Shown piece by piece: positions 48,244 through 57,166 of a DNA stretch of 64,000 nucleotides (within the stretch, counting starts at the first letter, position 1; every line of letters begins with the position of its first letter). Below the pieces are notes generated by a model. That model ran no database searches and had not been told where the DNA came from. It worked only from the letters and a program-made list of their open reading frames with translations. The position numbers and the translations under genes were made by a program. The stretch lies in assembly GCA_005938025.2 (NCBI GenBank), contig VCCI02000002.1, forward strand, positions 496,001 to 560,000, read 5' to 3'. Source of the stretch: Inquilinus sp. KBS0705. GTDB taxonomy: Bacteria > Bacteroidota > Bacteroidia > Sphingobacteriales > Sphingobacteriaceae.

Positions 48244-50295
48244 TTACCAGATCTTCACCCTTTTCTCGGGTGCTAAATACATTTTATCACCTTTTTTGAT
48301 GCCGAATGCTTCGTAAAACTCGGGTACATCGCTAAAGGGGCCGTTCACGCGTAAAAAGCCGGGCGAGTGCTCATTGGTCAATATCTGGCTTTTTAACGAT
48401 TCTGCCCTATCCTGCCCCAGCCAGCCTAAGGCATAGCCCATAAAGTAGCGCTGCACGGGAGTTAAGCCGTTAATTGGCTTGCCAACTTTATACTGGTCTG
48501 TTTTTTTGAAGGCATCAAGGCCAATTACGATGCCACCCAGGTCGGCAATGTTTTCGCCAAGGGTGGCCTTGCCGTTAATGTGCAGGCCGTAAACGGTATA
48601 AGCACTAAACTGATTGGCCAGCATATTGGCGCGCTGCGTAAACTTAACCGAATCTTGCGGCAACCACCAGGCCTTTAAATTGCCTTTCTCATCAAACTGG
48701 CGGCCCGAGTCGTCAAAACCGTGGGTCATTTCGTGGCCAATGGTTGATGCGGCCGCGTAGCCGTATACAACGGCATCGTCAATGTTTTCATCTAAAGCGC
48801 CGGGTATCATAAATATAGCCGCGGGCAGTACAATTTCGTTGTTTGAGGGGTTGTAGTAAGCATTGTAAGTTTGCGGTGTCATACCCCATTCGGTGCGGTC
48901 AACAGGTTTGCCTAACTTATCGGCGTTGTATTTATGCCAAAAAACATTGCCCCGCATTACGTTTGCCGCGTAGGATGACCTATCTATCTCCAGCGACGAA
49001 AAATCTTTCCAGTTATCCGGATAGCCAACCTTAGGGAATACCTTTTTTAGTTTGCCATAAGCCTTCTCTTTGGTTTGCGGGCTCATCCAGTCCAGCTTAT
49101 CAATATGCTCTTTAAACGTTTCGCGCATGGTTTCAACCAGGTTCACGTAGCGCTTTTTAGTTTTCTCGGGGAAGTATTCTTTTACAAATATTTGGCCCAG
49201 CACTTCGCCCATCAGGCTGTTCTCGGCATCTAAAACACGTTTCCAGCGCGGCAATTGCTCTTTGCTGCCATATATTACATTGCCATAAAAGCGAAAGTTT
49301 TCCTGATCGAACGGCTTGCTTAGGTAGGCGGCATAATCGTTCACCAGGTTTTTGCGCAGGTAGTTTTTCCAATCGTCGAGCGTAAAGGCTTTTAGCGCCT
49401 TATTTACCGCGCGGTAATACTCGGGCTGGCCAACAATTACGGTATCAACACCCTTAAATTCCATCAGATTAAAGGCGTTTTTCCAATCCACATCTGGCGC
49501 AAGCTTACTTAGGCCGGCAACAGGCATTTTATTATAATTTTTATACGGGTCGCGCAGGTCCTGTAATTTACGGGAGCTATCTGCCAAAAATTTCTCTAAC
49601 TCGTATGTTTTTTTACTCGCCGCATCTGCTGCCTGTGGGGTAAAGCCCATCAACTTATATAAAGTTGGTAAATGCTTTTGCTGATAATCGTTGCGTATGG
49701 TTACGCTATGCTCATCGGTGTTAAAGTAATAATCGCGGTTAGGCAGCCCAATACCCGTCTGGTATAACGACAGCACCATTTTTTCGCTGTTTTTATCGTC
49801 CTGGCCTACGTAGGTACCAAGTGGGGTTGGTACACCAATGGTGTTTAAATGGGCAAATTCGTTTACTAAACCGGTAATATCGGCTATTTTATCAATGCGG
49901 TCCAGCTCTGGTTTTAATGGTAACAGGCCTTGTTTTTCAATATTAACGGTATCCATTCCGCTGTAATAAAAATCACCTATTTTTTGGTTGTTGCTGCCTT
50001 TGTCTGCGGCTCCTTGCAGGGCGTTCTCGTTTATCTGCTTTAGCTTATCGCGCAGGTCTTCCTGCACAATATTGCCAATGCCCCAGGCAGAGTAAGCCGC
50101 CGGTATCGGGTTATTTTTAAGCCAGGTGCCGTTAGCATACTTAAAAAAGTCGTCGCCCGGTTTTACCGACTTATCCATGTTTTTTATCAGCACATCATTA
50201 TCGGCGTATATCTTATCCCTGTCTTTACAGCCACTAAGCATTATCGCGCCAATGGCGCAGGCTGCAATTGCATTAAATGTGTTATTTTTTATCAT
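48244..50295 (-). CDS. M13 family (neprilysin-like) zinc metallopeptidase, lipoprotein
   Basis: 683 residues from ATG 50295; the frame from 50325 adds a poor leader. The lipobox is AIMLSGC (about 17-23). The M13 N-domain covers about 45-425. The catalytic domain has GHEMTHGFDDSGR (zinc His/Glu) and the third ligand in ENIADLGG, with the C-terminal RVNGPFSDVPEFYEAFG typical of the family. It cleaves small peptides in the periplasm. Not in an operon. Confidence 0.95.
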   Translation of the reverse strand: MIKNNTFNAIAACAIGAIMLSGCKDRDKIYADNDVLIKNMDKSVKPGDDFFKYANGTWLKNNPIPAAYSAWGIGNIVQEDLRDKLKQINENALQGAADKGSNNQKIGDFYYSGMDTVNIEKQGLLPLKPELDRIDKIADITGLVNEFAHLNTIGVPTPLGTYVGQDDKNSEKMVLSLYQTGIGLPNRDYYFNTDEHSVTIRNDYQQKHLPTLYKLMGFTPQAADAASKKTYELEKFLADSSRKLQDLRDPYKNYNKMPVAGLSKLAPDVDWKNAFNLMEFKGVDTVIVGQPEYYRAVNKALKAFTLDDWKNYLRKNLVNDYAAYLSKPFDQENFRFYGNVIYGSKEQLPRWKRVLDAENSLMGEVLGQIFVKEYFPEKTKKRYVNLVETMRETFKEHIDKLDWMSPQTKEKAYGKLKKVFPKVGYPDNWKDFSSLEIDRSSYAANVMRGNVFWHKYNADKLGKPVDRTEWGMTPQTYNAYYNPSNNEIVLPAAIFMIPGALDENIDDAVVYGYAAASTIGHEMTHGFDDSGRQFDEKGNLKAWWLPQDSVKFTQRANMLANQFSAYTVYGLHINGKATLGENIADLGGIVIGLDAFKKTDQYKVGKPINGLTPVQRYFMGYALGWLGQDRAESLKSQILTNEHSPGFLRVNGPFSDVPEFYEAFGIKKGDKMYLAPEKRVKIW

Positions 50296-50649
50296 AATTT
50301 GAGTTTTGTACGAAATAAAATACAAGGGGTGTATATAAAAGCAGACTGTGTCTTTTTTATATACAGCACATTTTTAAAATTAAAAATTAAAAATGAGGTT
50401 AAAGTGTGGCTAAACCTAAAGCATAGACCAATATTTTGGTAAAAACAATATTACAATAGCATAGCTAAAAGTTGTAAAGGGCGATTGTCGATAATTGATT
50501 TAACTATTAAGCCATTCAAAATCAGGAGATAAGACGTTTACGGGCTGTTTGCAGCCCATACATGCCTTATGAGAGTGCATCTGTAATGATTTTAATTTTT
50601 AGGCAATATTTATTTGTGGCTTGCCTTTTGTTATTATGTAAACGGTCCT

Positions 50650-50811
50650 ACATACATCTTTGAAAAAATATTTACATCTACCTATAAAAATATTTTTAAA
50701 AATATTCTCAGATGCCCAAGCTGAGATGAATTTGTTCTTTTGTTTTGGGTTTAATCAATAGTTTAAATTAATTAGGGGAAAAGGGAGCTCATCAAAAAGC
50801 TCTCTTTTTTT
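50650..50811 (+). ncRNA. candidate small RNA with orphan terminator
   Basis: The 574-base gap between the M13 peptidase and acyl-CoA dehydrogenase genes contains no coding frame. On the forward strand a TACATCTTTG promoter-like stretch near 50650, a small hairpin (CTCAG ... CTGAG near 50707-50725) and a strong terminator at 50781-50811 could define a ~150-base RNA. The terminator would be useless to either flanking gene, since it is upstream of both. No known family was recognised. Confidence 0.28.
50781..50811 (+). terminator. orphan rho-independent terminator
   Basis: GGGAGCT and AGCTCTC enclose CATCAAAA and are followed by eight T. It is read on the forward strand but no gene ends upstream of it. 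Confidence 0.6.
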
Positions 50812-50869
50812 GTTATGACACTTTTGCTATGCATGCATAATATTTATAAATTAGCTTTTTTAAAAGCCC

Positions 50870-52009
50870 ATGCAGTTTGAATTAACCGAAGAACACCTGA
50901 TGATACGCCAGGCGGCACGAGATTTTGCCCAAACAGAATTAAAGCCCGGTGTAATAGAACGAGACGAACACCAAAAATTCCCGGCCGAGCAGATAAAGAA
51001 GCTGGGCGAACTTGGCTTTTTAGGCATGATGGTATCGCCACAATATGGCGGCAGCGGTATGGATGCCATATCGTACAGCCTGGTAATGGAAGAATTATCG
51101 AAGGTTGACGCCTCCACATCTGTAGTGGTATCGGTAAATAATTCGCTGGTATGCTATGGGCTGGAGAAATATGGCAACGAAGAGCAAAAACAAAAGTATC
51201 TGGTGCCGCTGGCTACCGGCCAACAGATAGGCGCCTTTTGCCTGAGCGAACCAGAGGCAGGGTCTGATGCTACATCGCAACGTACCACGGCCATTGATAT
51301 GGGCGACCATTATTTGCTTAACGGTACAAAAAACTGGATAACCAACGGTAGTACAGCATCTACCTATATAGTAATAGCACAAACGGATGCTTCGCAAAAG
51401 CACAGGGGTATTAATGCCTTAATTGTAGAAAAGGGCTTGGATGGCTTTACCATAGGGCCCAAAGAAAACAAGTTAGGCATACGCGGATCTGACACCCACT
51501 CGCTGATGTTTAGCGATGTAAAGGTGCCCAAAGCTAACCGTATTGGCGATGATGGTTTTGGGTTTAAGTTTGCCATGGCTGTTTTAGAGGGCGGCCGTAT
51601 TGGTATAGCATCGCAGGCCTTGGGTATAGCAGCCGGCGCTTATGAATTATCTGTACAATATGCCAAAGAGCGTAAGGCCTTTGGTAAAACCATTGCCGAT
51701 TTGCAGGCCATACAATTTAAACTGGCCGATATGGCTACCGAAATTGAGGCGGCGCGCTTATTGTGCCATCGCGCAGCCTGGTTAAAAGATAACGGACGCC
51801 CTTATGCGCAGGCAGCATCAATGGCTAAACTGTTTGCATCAGAAACCGCTATGCGCACTACGGTAGAGGCGGTGCAGATACACGGCGGCTACGGCTTTGT
51901 GAAAGAATACCATGTAGAGCGATTAATGCGCGATGCCAAAATAACCCAGATATACGAGGGCACATCCGAAATTCAGCGGATTGTCATATCCCGCGAAGTG
52001 TTGAAATAG
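50870..52009 (+). CDS. acyl-CoA dehydrogenase
   Basis: 379 residues, the normal length for the short/medium-chain FAD family, which oxidises acyl-CoA at carbons 2 and 3. The FAD/substrate segment AFCLSEPEAGSDATSQRT (near 123-140), the central GIRGSDTHSLMFSDVKVP, and the C-terminal VKEYHVERLMRDAKITQIYE with the catalytic Glu in IYEGTSEIQR (near 361-370) are all present. It stands alone; the chain length preferred is unknown, though butyryl-CoA dehydrogenases are closest in form. Confidence 0.95.
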   Translation: MQFELTEEHLMIRQAARDFAQTELKPGVIERDEHQKFPAEQIKKLGELGFLGMMVSPQYGGSGMDAISYSLVMEELSKVDASTSVVVSVNNSLVCYGLEKYGNEEQKQKYLVPLATGQQIGAFCLSEPEAGSDATSQRTTAIDMGDHYLLNGTKNWITNGSTASTYIVIAQTDASQKHRGINALIVEKGLDGFTIGPKENKLGIRGSDTHSLMFSDVKVPKANRIGDDGFGFKFAMAVLEGGRIGIASQALGIAAGAYELSVQYAKERKAFGKTIADLQAIQFKLADMATEIEAARLLCHRAAWLKDNGRPYAQAASMAKLFASETAMRTTVEAVQIHGGYGFVKEYHVERLMRDAKITQIYEGTSEIQRIVISREVLK

Positions 52010-52031
52010 TTGGCTGCTTTTATTACTTTTG
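52001..52031 (+). promoter_or_regulatory. promoter of the TlpA-like gene
   Basis: A TTG at 52001-52003 and a TACTTTTG box at 52024-52031 are separated by 20 bases, close to the Bacteroidota consensus. The start codon at 52066 follows about 30 bases later. The -33 element overlaps the end of the acyl-CoA dehydrogenase gene. Confidence 0.5.
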
Positions 52032-52065
52032 ATAAAGTATATAAAATTAGTAGACTATTTTACCC

Positions 52066-53298
52066 ATGATAAAGAAAACACTGTTAGTGGCGCTGGCTTT
52101 AGGCGCGTTTGTAAATATCAGTTTAGCACAAACCAAACTGGCCACCGGCAGTTGGCGCGGCGCGCTAACAACAAAAACGGGTAACCAAATACCTTTCAAC
52201 TTTGAAGTAAACAACGCCGGTAACAAGCAGGAACTGGCTATAATAAACAGTAGCGAGCATTTTAAAGTACCCGATGTAACCACCAAAGGCGATTCGGTAT
52301 TTATACGTATGCCTTTGTTCGATTCGGAATTTAAATTAAAGCTGGCGGGTAATACCTTAACCGGCAACTGGGTAAAGCACCTGGCCAATAATGATGTGCT
52401 TACACCCTTTACAGCTACTGCAGGCACGGCCTATCGCTTTTTAGAAAAACCCGAAGCACCCGCACAAAATGTATCGGGCCGTTGGTCGGCCATTATTGGC
52501 GATGGCGATGGGCGTGATACTACTGTTGGCGAATTTGTGCAAACCGGCAACAAAGTAACCGGCACTTTTTTAACTACTACCGGCGATTATCGCTTTTTAG
52601 AAGGTACTGTAAGCGGCGATGACCTGTACCTGTCGTGCTTTGATGGCGGGCATGCCTTTTTATTTACTGCCAAAGTAAAAGATGATAATACGATAACTGA
52701 TGGTAAATTCTTTTCGGGCTATAGCGGCGGCACGGTATGGGCAGCTGTTAAAGATGAGAATGCCAAACTACCCGATGCATACAGCCTTAGCGCACTTAAA
52801 CCCGGCTACAAAAAAATAGACTTTAGTTTTAAAGATATAAATGGCAAAACCGTATCGCTTAACGATGCGAGGTATAAAAACAAGGTAGTGATAGTGCAGA
52901 TATTGGGATCGTGGTGTCCTAACTGTATGGACGAGACCGCTTACATGGTTAACTACTACAAAAAATATAAGGCTAAAGGCGTTGAGGTAATTGGCCTGGC
53001 CTACGAGCGCACAACCGATTTTGCCCGCTCGCAAAAAGCACTGTCGCAAATAAAAAATCGCTTTAACGTGCCTTACCCGCTTTTAATTACCGGCTATACC
53101 AGCGATAGGGTTGAAACGGCTAAAAGCTTACCTATGTTAACCAAGGTAGTGGGTTTCCCTACAACTATTATTATTGATAAAAGCGGCGATGTGCGTAAAA
53201 TACATACAGGCTTTAGCGGCCCCGGCACCGGCGAACATTATACCGAGTTTGTAAACGAATTTGAAAAGCTGACAGATGATCTGTTGGCAGAGAAATAA
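52066..53298 (+). CDS. secreted thioredoxin-like protein (TlpA type)
   Basis: 410 residues. Signal peptide (1-21, ending SLAQ). The first ~230 residues are beta-rich (lipocalin-like or DUF4369-like). The redox domain (about 245-410) has the AhpC/TlpA form with the active site GSWCPNCMDE, two Cys, near residues 284-293. It probably reduces disulfides or cytochrome-related proteins in the periplasm. An inverted repeat fills the gap after it. Confidence 0.9.
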   Translation: MIKKTLLVALALGAFVNISLAQTKLATGSWRGALTTKTGNQIPFNFEVNNAGNKQELAIINSSEHFKVPDVTTKGDSVFIRMPLFDSEFKLKLAGNTLTGNWVKHLANNDVLTPFTATAGTAYRFLEKPEAPAQNVSGRWSAIIGDGDGRDTTVGEFVQTGNKVTGTFLTTTGDYRFLEGTVSGDDLYLSCFDGGHAFLFTAKVKDDNTITDGKFFSGYSGGTVWAAVKDENAKLPDAYSLSALKPGYKKIDFSFKDINGKTVSLNDARYKNKVVIVQILGSWCPNCMDETAYMVNYYKKYKAKGVEVIGLAYERTTDFARSQKALSQIKNRFNVPYPLLITGYTSDRVETAKSLPMLTKVVGFPTTIIIDKSGDVRKIHTGFSGPGTGEHYTEFVNEFEKLTDDLLAEK

Positions 53299-53381
53299 CC
53301 TCTCCCCAACCCTCTCCAAAGGAGAGGGAGTTTTAAAATATAGTCTTTAAGTCCTCTCCTTTGGAGAGGATTTAGGTGAGG
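53299..53381. repeat. inverted repeat between convergent genes
   Basis: CCTCTCCAAAGGAGAGGG at 53311-53328 and CCTCTCCTTTGGAGAGG near 53353-53369 are each palindromic and face each other. They fill the gap between the TlpA-like and mqnD stops and could act as terminators as well as being dispersed repeats. Confidence 0.65.
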
Positions 53382-53382
53382 C

Positions 53383-54252
53383 TTATTGATTCAAAAATAA
53401 ATGCTCGCTTATCTGCGGGATAATGCCTTTTTCAAGCGCGGTATCAAAAAGCAGTTTAACGGCTTTTTTACCTTCTTCGCCCAAATCAAGCGAGTATTGG
53501 TTAACATATAGTTCGATGTGTTTGTACATCACCTCCTCGCTCATCTCCTGCGCATGGCTGCGGATGTAGTCCAGGCCCGATTTTGGGTTGGCAAAGGCAA
53601 ACTCTACCGATCGTTTTATTACCCTGTTTATTTTATGCTGAATATCTTGCGGCAAATTGCGGTTAGCCACTATACCGCCTAAGGGTATAGCACAACCTGT
53701 ACGTTTTTCCCAGTAGTCGCCCAGGTCGATAATTTTTTTGAGGCCTTTGTCCTGGTAGGTAAAGCGGTTTTCGTGAATGATAAGGCCAATATCGGCACGG
53801 CCATCTAAAACAGCATTTTCTATGTCCGAAAAAACAACCTCTTGCTTATTGGTAGCTCCGGGGAAAGCCAGGCTTAGCAAAAAATTAGCAGTGGTGTATT
53901 TGCCGGGGATAGCGATCAGTGGATTGACGATTTCAGATTTCAGATTTACGATTTGATTTTTTTCCAAATCCTGAATCGAAATTTCGGTGTTCGAAATTAA
54001 AAGTGGTCCCACGCCAAAGCCTAAGGCACTACCTGCATCCAGTAAAATATATTTATCGGCTGCATAGGCAAAGGCATGGTAACTTAACTTGGTAATATCT
54101 AATTCGCCGCGAAAGGCTTTTTGATTCAGCGTTTCTACATCATCATAAAAGACTTCAAATTCCAGTCCCTCGGTATCTATCTTATGATGTATAAGCGCAT
54201 CAAAAATAAAAGTATCGTTTGGGCAGGGCGAAAAACCTATGGTTAGTTTCAT
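53383..54252 (-). CDS. mqnD: 1,4-dihydroxy-6-naphthoate synthase
   Basis: 289 residues. Part of the futalosine route to menaquinone: it cleaves cyclic dehypoxanthinyl futalosine to dihydroxynaphthoate. The N-terminal IGFSPCPNDTFIFDALIHHK and the later LSYHAFAYAADKYILLDAG are characteristic, and the protein has the periplasmic-binding-protein type II fold. mqnB lies upstream on the same strand, so the pathway is locally clustered. Cytoplasmic. Confidence 0.93.
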   Translation of the reverse strand: MKLTIGFSPCPNDTFIFDALIHHKIDTEGLEFEVFYDDVETLNQKAFRGELDITKLSYHAFAYAADKYILLDAGSALGFGVGPLLISNTEISIQDLEKNQIVNLKSEIVNPLIAIPGKYTTANFLLSLAFPGATNKQEVVFSDIENAVLDGRADIGLIIHENRFTYQDKGLKKIIDLGDYWEKRTGCAIPLGGIVANRNLPQDIQHKINRVIKRSVEFAFANPKSGLDYIRSHAQEMSEEVMYKHIELYVNQYSLDLGEEGKKAVKLLFDTALEKGIIPQISEHLFLNQ

Positions 54253-54313
54253 GTTTTATTGTTGTAATGTTGCAAGGTTAAAACGTTGTAACGTTGGCAA
54301 GCTGAATAAAACC

Positions 54314-54976
54314 TTACAACTTTGCAACTTTTAAACGTTCCAACAACTCCAGCGCAAATGTATTCAGATTTTTAACGGCAAGCCCTATCTGCCAGTTATC
54401 GCGGTTACGCTTTTCAACGTAATTTGACACTGCCCTGATCTGTATGCAAGGTACCATTGCAGTGTTACAGGCATGAAAAAAAGCCGCGCCTTCCATGCTT
54501 TCAATTTGCGAGTTATGCCGTGCTTGCAGCTTTTGGATGGATACCTGGTTACCATGTACAGTATTTACCGTTATGGCTGTGGCTTGTGTAAGTTTAAAAT
54601 TGTTAGAAAGGTTGGCAATGCTTTGGGTTGCCTTAAATGTACTTTCGCCAAAGCCCATTTGTGTAATGGGCAAAAAGTTTTCATCATCTTCGGCGCCTAA
54701 TTCGCTAAGGGTGTCTTCGGTTATTTCAACAATATCGCCTAAGGGTATGCAGCGGTCAAAGCTGCCGGCAATGCCCAGGTTAATGGCTAAATCGTATTGG
54801 TTTGCTGCCAGTTCGCGCCCCAAAGCATAAGCGGTTGCTACCATACCTACGCCTGTTGTTAAAAGTTTAAAGTTTGAAGTAGAAAGTTCAAAGCTTGCCG
54901 TGGTGCCTATACTTTCTATTTTAGACTTTAAACTTTCGACCTCGAAAGCAGTAGCCGTTACAAACAATACGCGCAT
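54314..54976 (-). CDS. mqnB: futalosine hydrolase
   Basis: 220 residues from ATG 54976 (MRVLFVTATAFEVESLKSKI); a longer frame from 55015 is not favoured. A nucleoside phosphorylase-like fold with LLTTGVGMVATAYALGRELA near 46-65 and the purine-site segment QIESMEGAAFFHAC with the catalytic Asp/Glu in the later part. It removes hypoxanthine from futalosine in menaquinone synthesis. It precedes mqnD by ~60 bases, a stretch with short repeats of GTTGCAAGGTT type. Confidence 0.87.
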   Translation of the reverse strand: MRVLFVTATAFEVESLKSKIESIGTTASFELSTSNFKLLTTGVGMVATAYALGRELAANQYDLAINLGIAGSFDRCIPLGDIVEITEDTLSELGAEDDENFLPITQMGFGESTFKATQSIANLSNNFKLTQATAITVNTVHGNQVSIQKLQARHNSQIESMEGAAFFHACNTAMVPCIQIRAVSNYVEKRNRDNWQIGLAVKNLNTFALELLERLKVAKL

Positions 54977-55029
54977 ATCAATATAATTTTTGACAGCTAA
55001 GATAAAACAACTCACCTGTTTTTGTTTTG

Positions 55030-55037
55030 TATATTTG
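55030..55037 (+). promoter_or_regulatory. -7 box ahead of the PTPS gene
   Basis: TATATTTG, a match to TAnnTTTG, 14 bases before the ATG at 55052. No clear -33 element at the usual distance. Confidence 0.4.
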
Positions 55038-55051
55038 CACCATTAATTGCT

Positions 55052-55471
55052 ATGATGATACATATAACGCGCAAAGAACATTTTAACGCCGCACACCGCA
55101 TGTACCGCGAAGAATGGAGCGCAGAAAAAAACGAGGAAGTGTTTGGCAAATGCGCCAACCCCAACTGGCATGGACACAATTACAATTTATTTGTAACAGT
55201 AAAAGGCGAAGTAACTCATGCCACCGGCTATTTAATTGACCTTAAAGAGCTAAAGGTGATCATAAACGATTACGTGATAGAGAAGTTGGATCATAAAAAT
55301 ATAAACAAGGACGTTGATTTTATGGCCGGCAAAATGGCATCGACGGAATTGTTGTGTATAGAGATATTTAACCAGCTAAAGGGGCCCATTGAAGCTTATC
55401 CGGGTGTGTTTTTACATTCGGTGAAACTATACGAAACCGAAAACAACTTTGCCGAGTACTTTGGCGGATAA
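55052..55471 (+). CDS. 6-carboxytetrahydropterin synthase / 6-pyruvoyltetrahydropterin synthase family
   Basis: 139 residues from ATG 55052; an earlier frame from 55022 runs into the promoter. Zinc-binding histidines are in FNAAHRM and in NWHGHNYNLFV; the catalytic Cys is in FGKCANPN near 36. Members act either in queuosine synthesis (QueD) or pterin metabolism. folE, which makes the substrate, follows at 9 bases, so the pair forms a short pterin operon. Confidence 0.9.
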   Translation: MMIHITRKEHFNAAHRMYREEWSAEKNEEVFGKCANPNWHGHNYNLFVTVKGEVTHATGYLIDLKELKVIINDYVIEKLDHKNINKDVDFMAGKMASTELLCIEIFNQLKGPIEAYPGVFLHSVKLYETENNFAEYFGG

Positions 55472-55480
55472 ACTTGACCC

Positions 55481-56119
55481 ATGAATAAAGATAACAATAT
55501 TCCCGACAGGGACTCGGGCATTAACGGCTACCAGAAGATTGACCGCTACAACCCCGAACTGATAAAAAACCTATCGGGCCTTTACCACGAGGTGCTGAAA
55601 GATATCGGCGAAAACCCTGAACGTGACGGCTTATTAAAAACGCCCGAGCGTATGGCCAAGGCAATGCTATACCTTACCCATGGGTATGACCTTAGCGCCA
55701 AGGATATCCTTAATTCGGCTATGTTTAAAGAAGAGTATAGCCAAATGGTAATAGTAAAAGATATTGAAGTATACTCGATGTGCGAGCACCACATGCTGCC
55801 GTTTTTTGGAAAGGCGCATGTTGCCTATATACCCAACGGTTACGTTGTTGGGCTAAGCAAAATACCGCGTGTGGTTGATGTTTTTTCGCGTCGCTTGCAG
55901 GTACAGGAACGTTTAACCAACGAGATACGCGATTGTATACAGGAAACGCTTAACCCCATTGGCGTTGGCGTAGTTATTGAGTGCAGGCACCTGTGTATGA
56001 GCATGCGTGGTGTACAAAAGCAAAATTCGGTAACCACCACATCGGCATTTACCGGTGAGTTTTTAAAAGAAAAAACCCGTACCGAGTTTTTAAACCTGAT
56101 ATCATCTAAATTAAGTTAG
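55481..56119 (+). CDS. folE: GTP cyclohydrolase I
   Basis: 212 residues. It converts GTP to 7,8-dihydroneopterin triphosphate, the first step to folate, pterins and queuosine. The zinc ligands are in [20 protein letters not shown] (residues about 95-114) and in [14 protein letters not shown] (about 165-178). The N-terminal helix region is normal. It follows the PTPS gene by 9 bases. A GC-rich inverted repeat separates it from fabD. Confidence 0.96.
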   Translation: MNKDNNIPDRDSGINGYQKIDRYNPELIKNLSGLYHEVLKDIGENPERDGLLKTPERMAKAMLYLTHGYDLSAKDILNSAMFKEEYSQMVIVKDIEVYSMCEHHMLPFFGKAHVAYIPNGYVVGLSKIPRVVDVFSRRLQVQERLTNEIRDCIQETLNPIGVGVVIECRHLCMSMRGVQKQNSVTTTSAFTGEFLKEKTRTEFLNLISSKLS

Positions 56120-56214
56120 TGGCCCCCCATCCCCCTAAAGGGGGTGAAGGTTGGCTACATTATATAATTAACAATTAAAATCTTATTCCCCATTTAGGGG
56201 GTTAGGGGGCAACA
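56120..56214. repeat. GC-rich inverted repeat between folE and fabD
   Basis: CCCCCTAAAGGGGG (56132-56145 region) and the CCCATTTAGGGGG stretch near 56190-56205 face each other, with G-rich and C-rich flanks. It is the same kind as the repeat at 17419-17514, and likewise reaches almost to the next start codon. Confidence 0.6.
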
Positions 56215-56215
56215 C

Positions 56216-57100
56216 ATGAAAGCATACATTTTCCCCGGGCAAGGCGCCCAGTTTACGGGTATGGGTAAAGACCTTTATGAACAAAGCGAACAGGCCCGCC
56301 AATTATTTGAACAGGCAAACCAAATATTGGGTTTCCGCATTACTGATGTAATGTTTGACGGTACCGAAGAGGACCTTAAACAAACCAATGTAACACAGCC
56401 GGCCATATTTTTACATTCGGTGATATTGGCTAAGGTATTGGGCGACGATTTTGCCCCTGATATGGTAGCCGGCCATTCCTTAGGCGAGTTTTCGGCATTG
56501 GTATCGGCCGGTGCATTATCTTTTGAGGATGGATTGCGTTTAGTGGCCGCACGTGCCAATGCTATGCAAAAGGCCTGCGACCTGCAGCCCGGCACCATGG
56601 CTGCCATTTTGGCCCTCGACGATTTTACTGTAGAGGATATTTGCCGCCAGGTAAGCGATGTGGTGGTACCTGCAAACTATAACTGCCCCGGCCAATTGGT
56701 TATATCAGGCTCGGTAGCGGGTATTGATGCCGCTTGCGAAAAAATGCTGGCTGCCGGTGCCAAACGTGCGCTTAAATTAAATGTTGGCGGTGCATTCCAC
56801 TCGCCATTGATGGAGGCCGCCCGCGTTGAATTAGAGGAGGCTATAGTGCAAACCACCTTTAACACACCCGTTTGCCCGGTTTATCAAAATATAGATGCTA
56901 AACCATATACCGATATAGCGCATATCAAGCATAATTTAATTGCACAGCTTACAGGCCCGGTTAAATGGACACAAACCGTTATGCACATGCTTGACGATGG
57001 TGCCACTTTATTTACCGAAGTTGGGCCAGGTAAAGTATTGCAGGGGCTGGTTAAAAAAGTTAATAAAGAAGCAGAAACAACAAGTGCTGTAATAGTATAG
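56216..57100 (+). CDS. fabD: malonyl-CoA:ACP transacylase
   Basis: 294 residues. Loads malonyl onto acyl carrier protein for fatty-acid elongation. IFPGQGAQFTGMGKDL opens the protein, the catalytic Ser is in VAGHSLGEFSALV near 85-90, and the His in NVGGAFHSPLMEAAR near 200. The closing TEVGPGKVLQGLV is typical. It stands alone between an inverted repeat and a terminator. Confidence 0.96.
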   Translation: MKAYIFPGQGAQFTGMGKDLYEQSEQARQLFEQANQILGFRITDVMFDGTEEDLKQTNVTQPAIFLHSVILAKVLGDDFAPDMVAGHSLGEFSALVSAGALSFEDGLRLVAARANAMQKACDLQPGTMAAILALDDFTVEDICRQVSDVVVPANYNCPGQLVISGSVAGIDAACEKMLAAGAKRALKLNVGGAFHSPLMEAARVELEEAIVQTTFNTPVCPVYQNIDAKPYTDIAHIKHNLIAQLTGPVKWTQTVMHMLDDGATLFTEVGPGKVLQGLVKKVNKEAETTSAVIV

Positions 57101-57104
57101 TTAC

Positions 57105-57130
57105 AAAGCCACTCACATATGGGTGGCTTT
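57105..57130. terminator. terminator after fabD
   Basis: AAAGCCACTCACATATGGGTGGCTTT forms a hairpin (AAAGCCACTC/GGGTGGCTTT, with one wobble), followed by ATTTTTT. Confidence 0.75.
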
Positions 57131-57166
57131 ATTTTTTCTTTCATCTTTGAGTACATTTAAAACGAT

